Positions 1-11,200 of a stretch of DNA of 46,955 nt are shown one piece after another (the first letter of the stretch is position 1; each line of letters begins with the position of its first letter). The notes beneath the pieces were generated by a model. It saw only the letters and a program-made list of their open reading frames with translations. It ran no database searches and was not told where the DNA came from. A program made the position numbers and the translations under genes. This DNA comes from Triparma columacea (taxonomy: Eukaryota; Sar; Bolidophyceae; Parmales; Triparmaceae). The stretch lies in contig BRYA01000281.1 of NCBI GenBank assembly GCA_030267965.1, positions 1 to 46,955 on the forward strand, given 5' to 3'.

Positions 1-432
1 GCAAACAGTTGTGAGGTGTTAAGAATACATTTTGTTTTACTTCATCGCTTAACCATTATTATCCCGTGGTCGACAAACAGGCGGCTGGACGCTGAGCCTT
101 AAGGACAATTCTGTTCTAATTCTGTGCTTGTGAGTACGCGATCGGGACTCGAGATAAAGTGAGAGCCCTTCTCTTTCATCTAGTTTCTAGACTTCCTGGC
201 AAAAGTCTCCGGTCGAGGTCTTCTCCTCTTCTCTCGCCTTTCCAGTTCCAAGAAAGGCCCTTAAAACCAACCTCACCGGATTCCTCCCCCCCTAACGCAC
301 CCATCTCAACTCCCAAAGACGTCACACCCACCAGGCATTATCAATCTATCTCGTGGCTGCTTCCACCTCAATCTCTCCTTCTCCTGATCCCCCAAATCCC
401 CCTTCCCTAACAGTTCCACCGAAGAACCCCCC
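1..432. other. Upstream region of the CYFIP gene, no gene seen
   Basis: No open frame here looks like protein; the short frames are low-complexity. The stretch from about 170 to 432 is C/T-rich and runs directly into the CYFIP start, so it is probably promoter plus 5' UTR. A GTGAGTACG at about 130 could be a 5' UTR donor, but no acceptor decides it. Confidence 0.5.
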
Positions 433-3400
433 ATGGCCTCTTCCCAACTTCTAAGCTCCTCTGACCCTATCCTCCCTTCCATCCGCCATCTAACCTCCGG
501 TCTCCCTACCGACGACACACCCTGCATCGAGTCCGCCCCCCTATCCCTCGTAATTTCGATAGCCCCCACCCACAATCCCCTCAACTTCTCCGACCACAAT
601 GCGTTTGATCACATGTTCGTAAACGAGATGGAGACCAAGGCTGCGATCGAGCAGCTCTTAGATGAGGGATCCCACTTCGTCGACATGCTGTACACCTTCC
701 GATCAGTGTCAAGGGCTATCCCTATGATCAACGACCAGAACGCCCCAAACAAGGCGGAGCTAAACAGGTCTACCTTCGACGTCCTACGTCCAGAGATTGT
801 CAAGCTCAAGGTAAGAATGAGGGCCGAAAATGAGCAAGGACGCCTATTAACGACGCACTCCTCCACCACTGTTTCCTTTCTCTCTCTCTTCTAACTTTCT
901 TTTGCTCCCCCCTTCCCTCCCTCCCTCCCTCCCTCCCTCCAAGGCCTTCATGGAGTTCCAGGACCTCACTATCCGCACGTTCTGCGGTAACATCCAGCAC
1001 CTCGTTTCCCCTGAAGCCCGAAAGAAGGTGGTCCCTGAGGGCCTGTACGACGCTCTCATCAAGATTGTGGACCTGCTGCAGAAGCTCGACAACCTCAAGG
1101 ACATGAAGGCCAGCCTCAACAACGACTTCTCTCGCTACAAGCGCGCCTTCGGTTCCATCCGCGCTGACCTCCCCGACGGCGACGCCCTCTCTGAGGAGAT
1201 CCACGCCCTCCAGCTCTTCCTCGGGAACCCAGAGCACCCAAAGCAGCTCCTCTTCTACAACCTCAGGGACGCGCTCAAGAGAATCCCGAGCCACGAGGAG
1301 GTGATCTGCGAGATGATCGAGCAGTGCGTAAGCTTCCTCGAGGAGGATAACTACCTTGTCCCGGACGAGAAGTACAGACTCATCAGGGCTGTGCCACACC
1401 TCATGCTACTGGCGGACGGGGAGGAGGACGTGCCGAAGTCATTCAATATCTTCAAGAACAAACTTGTCAACGTTTCGCGCCTACAGAAGGTGAGATTATA
1501 TATGGAAGGACCGGATGGGAAACAATCACAATCTAAACTCCCTCCCCCCCTTACCCCCCTTCCCCCCCCTCCCCCCCTTACCCCCCCTTCCCCCTCATCA
1601 CAGCTCTTCAAGAGGTACCCGTACATCCCCGAGATTGGCGACATGTCCATCAAGATGACTTTTATCCTCGCTAGGGCCCCTCACTACGACCCAGCCACCA
1701 TGGACTCCTACTGGGGCGGTGGGTCCAATGACAACTACGTCGCCCCCCACTACCTCCTGTCCAAGCAGTGGAAGGACTTCCGCGAGGACCACCTCGCTTG
1801 GGCTTCAGACTTTGCCAACGCCATGAACACCTTCGGCTCCAGCACCACTTTCGACAAGTCTTCGCATAACGCAGAGGACTTCGCCATCGTCTCGAACATT
1901 GTCCTCTCCGGCATCAAGCTCGTAAGGGACATGACGTGCGCCGTCACTGAGCAGTCCTGCTGGAAGTTTCAGCACCCAGTGACGGACGAGAACCTCACCA
2001 AGATGGGCCTTGACGTCCCCTCCCTCTGCATGAAGCCTGGGTTCGAGTACGAGCGCGTTGTCCGCTATAACTACTCCGCCCCCGAGCTCTCCGTATTGGT
2101 GGACACTATCTCAATGATCAAGTCCATGTCCTCCCTCCTCCTTAAAAACGAGGCCATCCTCGCCCCCATGATCAGACTCTACGTGCACAGCGAGCTCCAG
2201 AACCTCGTCCAGAACGACCTCGTCCCCGCTCTCCACCGCGCCGACAAAAAGAAGCGGTCCGTCATGACCAACCTCATGCAGATCCGCACCCTCGCCCTCG
2301 ATCTCCTCCAGGGCAAGCGCCAGGACGAGTTCAGGACGTACAAGAGGTCGAACCCCAAGTCCGACGTCCCCGCCCGCGTCGTTGGCCCGGCCCCCACGCA
2401 GCTCCACCTCATGCGCACCATGATCAGGGCACTCTACGACGACAAGTCCGAGGCGAGGGCGTCCCGCGGCTTCTTCTCGAAGCGCGACCTGGACGCGGAA
2501 GAGGCCAAGGTCCTCGAGACCTTCTACAGGACCTCCCTCGCTTTCCCTTACCTCCTCTCCTTCTCAGACACCGTCTCTAAGGTCTCGGACGTTGGGGATA
2601 TATGGTACAGGGAGTTCTACCTCGAGGTCTCGAAGCAGATGAACTCTGGGCTGCCCCAGTTTCCCATTGCCATGTCCCTCCCTTGGATTATCACCGAGCA
2701 CGTCATCAACAACGTCACAGCGGACACCCCTCTCATCGAGGACCTCGCATACACCATGGACGTCTACAACGACGCGGCCAACCGGGCCCTTTATGTGTTC
2801 AACAACCAATACCTGTACGATGAGATCCAGGCGGAGGTGAACCTTGCCTTCGATCAGTTGGTGTTTGCCATTTGCGACGAAACTTACTCGTACCACAAGG
2901 ACCTAGCGGCCACTTTCCTCCTCCCCGACTCCTTCAAGAGTGTGGTCGAAAATGCCATGAAGGCCAAAGTCTTGACCAAGGCCGTCAGGCGTCACTTCAT
3001 CCCCACCAACCAGCGCCACATCCAGCTCCTAGGCCGGTCCATCGATCTCAACCACCTGGTGTCTCAGCACACTTCCAACAAACTGTACTCTGACATTGAG
3101 CTGTGCGTCAAGAGGTACGAGGCATCCGACCTCAGCTTCATCTGCGAGTTCCAATCTACTCTCAATGTCATCCGCACCACTCACAAATACCTCTGCGAGA
3201 GCGGGTTGGCTTTGGACGACTTCGGTTCCATGCTCGACGTTGTCAACGAGTCCGTAGGAGCCACCTCCGTCCGCGGTAGGATCGCCATACACACCCTGAG
3301 GACGCTCGTCACGGACCTCTTCCCAAACTACTCCTACAATATCTACACACAGCGATACGTGCGCTCCCCCATCATGTTCAGACCCACAGACCGGAAGAAG

Positions 3401-5476
3401 CCCAAGAGCGCAACGGGGAACATGGGGTACGGCAACATGTGCAGCAAGGCTTACGAGGCCATTAACAAAAACAAGAAGGGTTTCGTCGGTGAGCCCCACT
3501 TCATCGCAGTCGTAGATGCTCTCGGGAAGCAGTGCTTGCCGCTGCTTATTGAGGAATGCCTAAACAACCTGGAAGAGAGGCTGGTGGACGTCGACAGCTA
3601 CCTAAGGGCTATGAAGGAGGGACTGCCGCCGAGCAAGCTCCCAAAGTACATGTTCCGCACGGGAGGATGCTACGGGTTCTTCGAGGCCAAGCTCAAGGGC
3701 TTCCTAGGCTACGAGGACCTCAAGAGCGAGGTGTTCCAGAACTTCAGGGAATGCGGGAATACCTTGTTCTTCCTCAAGGACATCTCGGACTTGATTGACC
3801 TTGACGATTCATTCTCCTTCGTAGGATCTGCGCCATTTGTCGGTGTGGACGCCCCCAAAGAAGCCTACTCGTCGGCGGGCCGCGGAAGCAGCAGCTCCGT
3901 TTACAGCGCCGAGGAGGATGTTACGTCGACCCCCCTATATGGGTTACTCAACGAGTTCCTCTCGGGAGGGGGACCGCAAAGCGCCAGCGCTGGTATGTCC
4001 GACGCCCACGACTTATACACCAAGGACGTCAAGGGCGTAAGGAGTGTCTTCAAGACGTCGCTGCTTCACGTCAGCGAGACGCTAGAAGCGATCGGAATTA
4101 CCAAGACTTGGGCCACTGTACCAACAGCGTCGGGCACGATCGAGGTTGAGAACCCCTCTGAATTCCACCGCCTCTTCTCAGCGCTCAACTTCCTCTTCTG
4201 TATGAACGAGCAGGAGAAGGGGGAGGACGAGGAGTTCAACCTCACCGATGAGGAAGAGTTTGGCCACGGTTTTGCTCTTTGCGGCCTCTTGCTTATCCAC
4301 AATCTGAACCAGCGCTCAAGCTTCGAGCTGCTGGACTTCAGCTACCACGTCCTCAACGTACAGAAGCACGAGCTTTGCAGCATAGAGAAGCCAGGGGCGA
4401 TGATAGCGAGTGTTGACGATGAAATGCAGATGCAGACTGACAGATTCGTCGTCATGGCGAACAGGCAGCGCGACGTTCACTTCAAACTCTTCAGCATGCT
4501 CGCCGCGCAGGACCCTACATCAAGCAGTGTCTCAATGGTTACGTTCCATCCGCCCCCGGAGGACAAGGATCTCAAGAGCATTCCGGCTGGCGCATTGAAG
4601 ATTACCAGCAGCATGAAGCTCATTGAGCAGAAAACAAACGCGCTGGACTTGGACGACACAGCAGCCATATCCGCGCCACCCGCCCCACCGCCTCGTTCTG
4701 CCCCACCTGCTCCCCCCAAACAAATCAGTGCCGCCTCATCGAGACCAGCTCCTCCACCCAAGGCGGGTGTGAGTAAGCCGCCAGCCCCACCGAAGCGACC
4801 TGATCCCCCAGCAAAACCCTCTGCAGCTGCTCCTGCGCCAGCATCTCGCCCACCGCCTCCACCTAAGCCGGCTGCACCGGAGGTACCGGTCAAGAAACCT
4901 CCTGCACCTCCGGTTCCAAGTAAGCCTACTCCTGCACCTGCACCTGCTCCTGCGCCAGCGTCTCGCCCAGCGCCACCACCCAAGCCGACTGCTCCTCCGG
5001 TGCCTGTCAAAAAACCTCCTGCACCTCCGGTTCCAAGTAAGCCTACTCCTGCACCTGCACCCGCACCTGCACCTGCACCTGCGCCAGCATCTCGCCCAGC
5101 GCCACCACCCAAGCCGACTGCTCCTCCGGTGCCTGTCAAAAAACCTCCTGCACCTCCGGTTCCGAGCAAGCCCGAGCCTCCCGCCAAACCTGAAAAAGCT
5201 CCCGCAGCAGCCGGTCCCCCTGCAGTGCCAACCAAGGCTCCACCGGTTCCCCCGAAATTGACGACAACTGCATCTGACGACAGACCTGCACCACCGAGCA
5301 ACCGTCCAGCACCACCTCCCAAACCGACATCATCAGGAGACGCGGCTAAGGAAAAGTCGGCACGCCCTAAACCACCTCCTCCACCTCCTAAGAAAAAAAT
5401 TACCAACTTGAGTGGAAAAGCGGCATTGCCACCAGGACTTGGACGAGCCCCACCACCCCCGCCCCCTAAAAGATGA
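433..5476 (+). CDS. CYFIP/SRA1-PIR121 family WAVE-complex subunit with proline-rich C-terminal tail
   Basis: Three exons: 433-810, 944-1489, 1604-5476 (1598 aa). Introns are GTAAGA...AAG and GTGAGA...CAG, both between codons. CYFIP is the large Rac-binding subunit of the WAVE/SCAR regulatory complex, which activates Arp2/3 actin nucleation at the cell cortex. The N-terminus is recognisable (DTPCIE, then DHNAF, then a stretch ending SRAIP) and homology continues to about residue 1310. From about residue 1325 to the end the protein is proline-rich, with many PPAPP, PVPSKP and RPAPPPKP motifs of the SH3/profilin-binding type. Animal CYFIPs are about 1250 aa and lack such a tail. The second intron is 114 nt, a multiple of three and stop-free, so intron retention would still read through; it is treated as an intron because it has good splice sites and interrupts a conserved block. 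The start ATG is the first in frame and gives the expected N-terminus. Its stop lies 58 bp from the convergent neighbour's stop. Confidence 0.92.
4892..5170 (+). repeat. In-frame tandem repeat in the CYFIP proline-rich tail
   Basis: Two near-identical units, 4892-5008 (117 nt, 39 codons) and 5009-5137 (129 nt, 43 codons), plus the start of a third from 5138. Each encodes KKPPAPPVPSKP, then a (PA)n run, then SRPAPPPKPTAPPVPV. The 12-nt length difference is extra Pro-Ala codons in the second unit. The near identity at DNA level points to recent duplication. Confidence 0.9.
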
Positions 5477-5534
5477 TGCTAAACGATGAAAAAAAACACA
5501 AAAACATAACGTTACATACAGAATGCAGTTTAAT

Positions 5535-6472
5535 TTACAAGCCTGCGTGCTGGTTTTGTGTGACGTACCCGCTACTCCACGTGAAACTCGATCCCGGAAT
5601 TATGTTGCTGACAATTTGCCTGTGCGTTCTCCCGCTTATAGGGCGCCTGTCGACCTGCCACTTGTCGGTGTTCATGTCCATTGCCCTTGACTTTGTCCCC
5701 GGCCTCATCCTGTAAAGCGTTTTTTCGAAGCCCGCCTTGGACGACGGGCGAAATTTTAGCGTGTCGTTGACTGGCGGGTCAGTCGGTATGTAGGTGGAGT
5801 TTCTTCGGAGCTTGATCTCCTCCTCGAGTTTTTTCGCCTCATCCTTGAGCTTCTCACGTCTCTCCAGCACCAAATCGAGAGCATTAAATTTCGACCTGTC
5901 CACATTGGGATCTTTGTACACAAACTGCTTCTGGGGGGGAGCGAAGGGCTGGCTGAGGGAGCGCTCCTGGCAGGTTTTGTACATGAACGGGTCCTTAATG
6001 TTGACGACGTTGGGCGCTGAAGGAACAAATACTTTGCACAATCCCTCTTTGTCATTGTAACCAGCAGGCATGAGTATTCTCTTGCTAGCTCCCTCGGACA
6101 TTTTGTTCTTTGCATCAGGGTGAAAGATTGACATCTGCGCGCTTTCCTGTCGGAGGGCCGTGATTGGGTTGGCAGGCCAGGTGCTGGTGCAGTTTGCCTT
6201 ATATTTGGACCTTGCAAGCAGATAGTTACGAACGCGCTGTTTCAAAAGGGGATTATCCGGGGGAATCTGCGATCGAGCATTTTTCGCGTCTGTAACGAGG
6301 GGGAGGGTTAGATGTTTGGGCTGGTAAGGCAGTCCCGAGAAAGGGTTGGGGGCATGAGCTTCTTACATATAAGCTCTTTTCTTCGCATGTTAATGAGGAA
6401 GGCGGTCGTATTTCGATCGATAAACCGGAACTCGGTCGGGTCCTGCTCTTTCTTCTTCTCCTTTCCAGTCAT
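5535..6472 (-). CDS. Unrecognised basic 286-aa protein
   Basis: Two exons on the minus strand: 6472-6367 and 6289-5535, joined by a 77-nt GTAAGA...TTACAG intron that splits a Tyr codon. The start ATG (6470-6472) opens MTGKEKKKEQDPTEF. The protein is basic and soluble, with a charged helix around residues 165-195 (ERREKLKDEAKKLEEEIKLR) and a conserved-looking C-terminal part rich in Arg, Pro and Tyr. No signal peptide or membrane segment. I do not recognise a family. It shares a 159-bp divergent promoter region with the EF-hand gene at 6632, and both have the short Tyr/Pro-spaced look of axonemal structural proteins; that link is inference only. Confidence 0.75.
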
Positions 6473-6631
6473 CTCCTTCTTTTTTTATCCAACTGCTCCC
6501 TCACCTGGCAAAAACATTTTTCCAGACAAGGGTGTCCTTAAAACGCTTTACTTGTTCACCAATTAGGGTTCAACCCCTCTAACGTTACACTTACTACCCT
6601 CCCACACCCCCAACGTGCCCCTTTGACCACT
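6473..6631. promoter_or_regulatory. Divergent promoter region between unknown gene and EF-hand gene
   Basis: Only 159 bp separate the two start codons, so the promoters must overlap or be shared. A T-rich stretch lies at about 6479-6500. No motif can be assigned with confidence. Confidence 0.45.
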
Positions 6632-8009
6632 ATGAAGGATAAAAAACCACCCACCCCCTTCACCCCCTCGAGGGGCCTGAAAATAGTTGAATTTGTGTGT
6701 AAGAAGATGCAGAAGCAGATGAAGCACGACGTTTCCCTCGGAGGGAGCTGGTTCAAGCTTTTCCAGAGGTACGACAGGGACAGTAGCGGCGCTATGGATT
6801 TTGCTGAGATGGAGTATGTTCTGCGGAAGGAGGTAAAGATTAGGAAGACCGAGGTTAGCGACGAGGAGCTCCATATACTGTGGGGAACCTTCGATGCGGA
6901 CGGAAGCGGGACTGTTTCCATCAAGGAATTTGCAGGCTTCATGCGGCGTTACCAGAGGTGAGTGGTTGTGGAGGAGAGAAAGAGGCACACAAGACTAGGC
7001 AAGGCCTTCCCCCCCCCCCCCTTCTTCTTCTCAATCATACCCCCCCCCCCCTTGCTCCCGGCGCAGATTCGGATCGAGCTCCTTCTCCGGAAAGATTCCA
7101 ATCACCCCAATGGGCAACGTGAAAGAACTGGCGGCGTCCATCATGGAGGAGGGAAGAAAGAACATGAAAGAGGACAACAAGCTCATCATTGAGGAGGTCT
7201 GCGTGCATTTCGAGGGGACAGAGTACGAACAGTTCGCACAGTTCGCACAGTGGCTCCACGCTAACCGGTCTAGGTACGACGAGGACGGAAACGGAAGGAT
7301 CGAGATCCACGAGTTGGAACATGCGGTTCATGAGTTCCAGCTCGAGATGGAAAGGGATTTGGCGAGGCTTTCAGGGAAGCACGTGCCAGAACCATCCCAG
7401 ACAATGTCAGAAAGCCAGAGCTTGCCCAACCTGGGGAGCGCGTATCTCATGTCGAAGGAGTACAAAACCGCCAATCCCTACAATGCAATGACAATGGACG
7501 AGAAAATGAGGACTATTAGGGATTACAGGACCATTGCTGGGTACAGTAGTATCAGCAGGTCGGGAGTTATTATGGGAAATATCCCCCATCGTGCCAGCGA
7601 CTGGCAGGACGTGGCAGACAAGCTCAGGATCGACCTGGATGGCAAGAAGGAATGGAGGGAAAGGTACGAGGATACAACATTTACGGGGGCCCCGGCGACC
7701 TCCATTACGAAACTACCGCTTGCTAGCTACAATGCCGGTGCCCACATGCACAATTACGTGCCCACAAAGTGGGGCGGCTGGAGGAGTAGGTATGACAAGC
7801 CGCAGCTCATTAAAGGGACCATTCTCCCTCCCGAGGAGCGGGAGTTCATGGAACAGGTCAGACACAGTCACACAGCGCCTATGTGGCCAAAGCCTATGGA
7901 AGAAGACCTCCACTGGTGCCAGAGGTTGAGCACCATCCCAACCATGGGGAGCCTCATCAGGACGCAGAACAAATACGAGGAGCTTGTAGGGAAGATGAAG
8001 CACATTTAA
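6632..8009 (+). CDS. EF-hand calcium-binding protein (three EF-hands), 422 aa
   Basis: Exons 6632-6957 and 7067-8009; the intron is GTGAGT...GCGCAG with long C-tracts and splits an Arg codon. Three canonical 12-residue EF loops are visible: DRDSSGAMDFAE at about residues 49-60, DADGSGTVSIKE at about 89-100 and DEDGNGRIEIHE at about 178-189, all with acidic residues at positions 1, 3 and 12. The C-terminal 210 residues have no known domain; they are rich in Tyr, Trp and Pro and include SESQSLPNLGSAYLMSKEY. Such EF-hand proteins with long structured tails occur among ciliary and cytoskeletal calcium sensors, but the partner is unknown. The start was set at the first ATG (6632) rather than an upstream TTG. 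Divergent with the gene at 5535-6472. Confidence 0.88.
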
Positions 8010-8283
8010 GGCAAGGCGGGGCGCAATGTAACAACACAAAGCACAACTAAAGAAATAAAATGTCGCACCTTACTTACTTCATGTGCGTCGAACATGTACA
8101 TCGACCATGTGTTTTGCTCCCACTTCCACTTCCTCCCCAGGCCACATCGCAAAACAGAATTTATGTCCGTTTGAGAACCACAGGGAAGAAAGACAGCAAA
8201 TTTCTTTAAATTGGAAACGGAACCTACTACCAACCCACATTATACGAGCTAGCAAACATTTATATTGTAGACGGTGTGAGGAG

Positions 8284-11200
8284 ATGCCAAAATTGGGGAG
8301 GGTGGGGCGAGGTCCTTTGGGGACAAGCACCCAGGGTTTGGCACCAATATCCGTTCACGAGCCTCTGGACAGGAACATGCTGCACGCAATGAGACCAGAC
8401 TCGACGCCGAAGCGACAGTTTTCCAAGGTAAGGAGTTTCTGATACAAATCAAGAACTTGATGTTCACCAGCCGAGACTGTTGACATTTGACATGCCTCCC
8501 CACTTCACTCACCTCAACCCAATCCCCCCACCCTCATCTTCCTCCTACTCCCTCCTCACCTCGACAATTTTACAGGAACACGAGGACGTCAAGGACAAAA
8601 TACGTACCATCCTCAACTCATACGATGAGTTTGCTGAAGAAGGCAGTGCCTTGAGTGATACAACCTCAAAGTACCAGCTTGACAGCCTCTTCGAGGACTT
8701 CGAGGGCATCGTAGTGCGGGAGAACGACACCCTGGTTGGCATCCACGACAACTTAAAGAAGAGCGAGGTGAAGGGGTCAGCGGTAATCCAGGATATTGAG
8801 AAAGATTTCGACAAAGCTCCGCAGACCCTGGAGATGAGCAACAGAGCGCGAGAAGCGCTCCACAGCTCCCTTTGTAAGATCGCATCTGCAATGCGAAACA
8901 AAACGTCTCTCTCAGCCTCGGAGCTTGAGGCCCTCCAATCCGAGATGCAAAAGGCCTTTGACACCATATCCATCTTGGAGGAAGATTGTCAGAAGCACTT
9001 GGGAGCACTCGGGGCCAAAACCAAGGAATACAACAAGTACAGGGAGCACTCTCAAAAGAAAATGAAGGGGATGGACGACAGTTTCAACCACAGAATGAAT
9101 GAGATGATGATGGAACTAAGGCAGACAGAAATCAATGTGAGAACGAGAAAAGCGTTGAACGGAGGAGTGAAAGAAACAAGCAGTGCTCTCTCCCTCTCCC
9201 TCTCCCTCTCTCTCTCTCACACACAAACACACAAACACACACACGTCGCAGCATGAGGAATCCCTAGAAAGGGTGAAGGAACTGGAGAAGGTCATTAAGT
9301 CAGTTACGAAGGGGCACAAGGCATCATCCGATCATTCTTCAAGGTCGGGTGCAGGGTGGGGAGACTCTCCGGAACGCAGCCGGAAGGGCCACTTTGAAGA
9401 GAATGGTAGGGAAGAGTCAGAATCTGACTTAGACTATGTGCCCTCGGCAAGGCAGCTGGCGGACAGGGCGAAAGAGCTCGAGGTGATGCTTGCACAGAAG
9501 GAGAGGGAGACTGACAGGCTCAAGAATGAGGTCGAATTGTTGCACAAGAAAGAGATGGAGAGCATAATGAAAGCAGCCGCCGCCTCTGCTCCCAAGAAGG
9601 TCAACACTGCGACGACCCAGACCATCGTAGAGAAAGAGACAATCTATCCCATGATGAAGAGCACTGAAAGCGTCATCGATTACCTGGAGAAGTTCCTTGA
9701 ATATTACAAGCACCCCGACGTGCTCGGCGTTCTTGACGGACTCAAGAAAATAAAGTCTGTCAGCGAAGAGAAGACGAAGGAGGCGTCTGCACTGACGAGG
9801 GAGAACAGGGTCCTGCAGAAAAAGTTGGGAGATGTCAAGAAGAATTTGGAGGAGGCGGAAAGGAAGCTGAAGGAAGGGGGCGGAAAAGGAGGATCAACGC
9901 CACGCCCGGGTCAAGATAAGGGGGCGGCAAAGGCGCTCACGGAGCTACAGATCCAGCTGAAGGATGCCCTGGGAGGAAGAGATGCCCTACAAAAGAGCCT
10001 AGATACCACATCGGAATTGCTTGCTAGCACGACGTCCGAGCTGCAAAAGGTCAAGGGCGACCTCATGGCGGAGAAGATGAAGAGTGTCGGGTTGAAGAGC
10101 TTGATGGACACGAAGGAGAAGCAGCTCGAAAGCGTCAAGAGCGCCTTGAGCGAGCAGAAGGAGGCCCTACAGAGCCTAATTGAGGACCAAGGAGAGAAGG
10201 ACGGCGAGGAAAAGATGAAGTACATGCAAATGATGGACGAGTTGAACAAGAAGCTGGAAGTAGTAAGCAAGAGAGAGGCAGAGCTCGGGGAGAGAGAGGT
10301 GCTGCTTGACGTTCGGGAAAAGGAGGTCGGGGTTCTGAGGGAGAACCTGGAGGGGAGGGAGAAGGGCTTGGAGGAGAGAGAAAGTGGGGTTGATGAGAGA
10401 GAGAAGCGGGTGCAGGAGAAGGAGAAGGGGGTGGAAGAGGAGGCCAAGAAAATGGCTGAGGGTATGAAGGCGATGGATGTTCAGCAAGTCAGCGATGGAG
10501 GGTTAGAAGAGGAAATTGAGAGGCTCAAGGATCTACTGAAAAAGTTCGGGGAGGTTGAGCAGAGTGAAAATGAACTAAACAGCAGGAAGGACAAGCTTTT
10601 CGAAATCGAGGCTGAGGTCGAGGAATTAGAACACGCCCTTGATAAGAGAAGAAAAGAGTGGGACGATGATTCTCACAGACTGCAAGAGATGGAGGCAAAA
10701 CTCCGAACTACGGAGAAGGAGCTGTCGGACAGGGAAAAGAGCCTCGAGAGTAGGAAGGTGGAGTTGGAGGAGAAAGAGATGGAGCTCAAGGAGAGCTTCG
10801 ACAAGGTGGGATTGGAGAGTGAGGGCTTACTACACCACGACCATCCTGAGGGCGACGAGGTAAGCGAGATACAGCTCGACCCGGCACGGAGGAAAGATAG
10901 CGTCTCTGTGCAGCCCAGTAGCTTCAAGGACATGCAGATAATTGCCGAATTGAAGGAACAAATCGACGATCTTGAGGAAAAGCTCAAGAAAAGGGAGGAG
11001 GACGTGATATTGCTTCAGGGAGATCTTGTTGCGCTGAAGGACGAGGCGGAAAAGGCGGTTAAAGAGAAGGGGGAGGTAGAGGAGAAGGAGGAGAAGGAGA
11101 AGGAGGAGGAGGAGGAGGAGAAGCAGAAGGAGTTAAGGGCCATCGTTGATGACTACGAAAAGAGGATGGGAGAAATTACGAGATTGAGAGCTGAACTTGA

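Noticed and set aside
4477..5406. 309-aa open frame on the minus strand
   Set aside because: It is the Gly/Ala-rich shadow of the proline-rich CYFIP tail, without a sensible start or homology.
8083..8442. Longer N-terminus for the coiled-coil gene from 8083
   Set aside because: Cys/His-rich low-quality sequence inside the likely 5' UTR; the ATG at 8284 opens the spliced frame and is preceded by no conserved coding.
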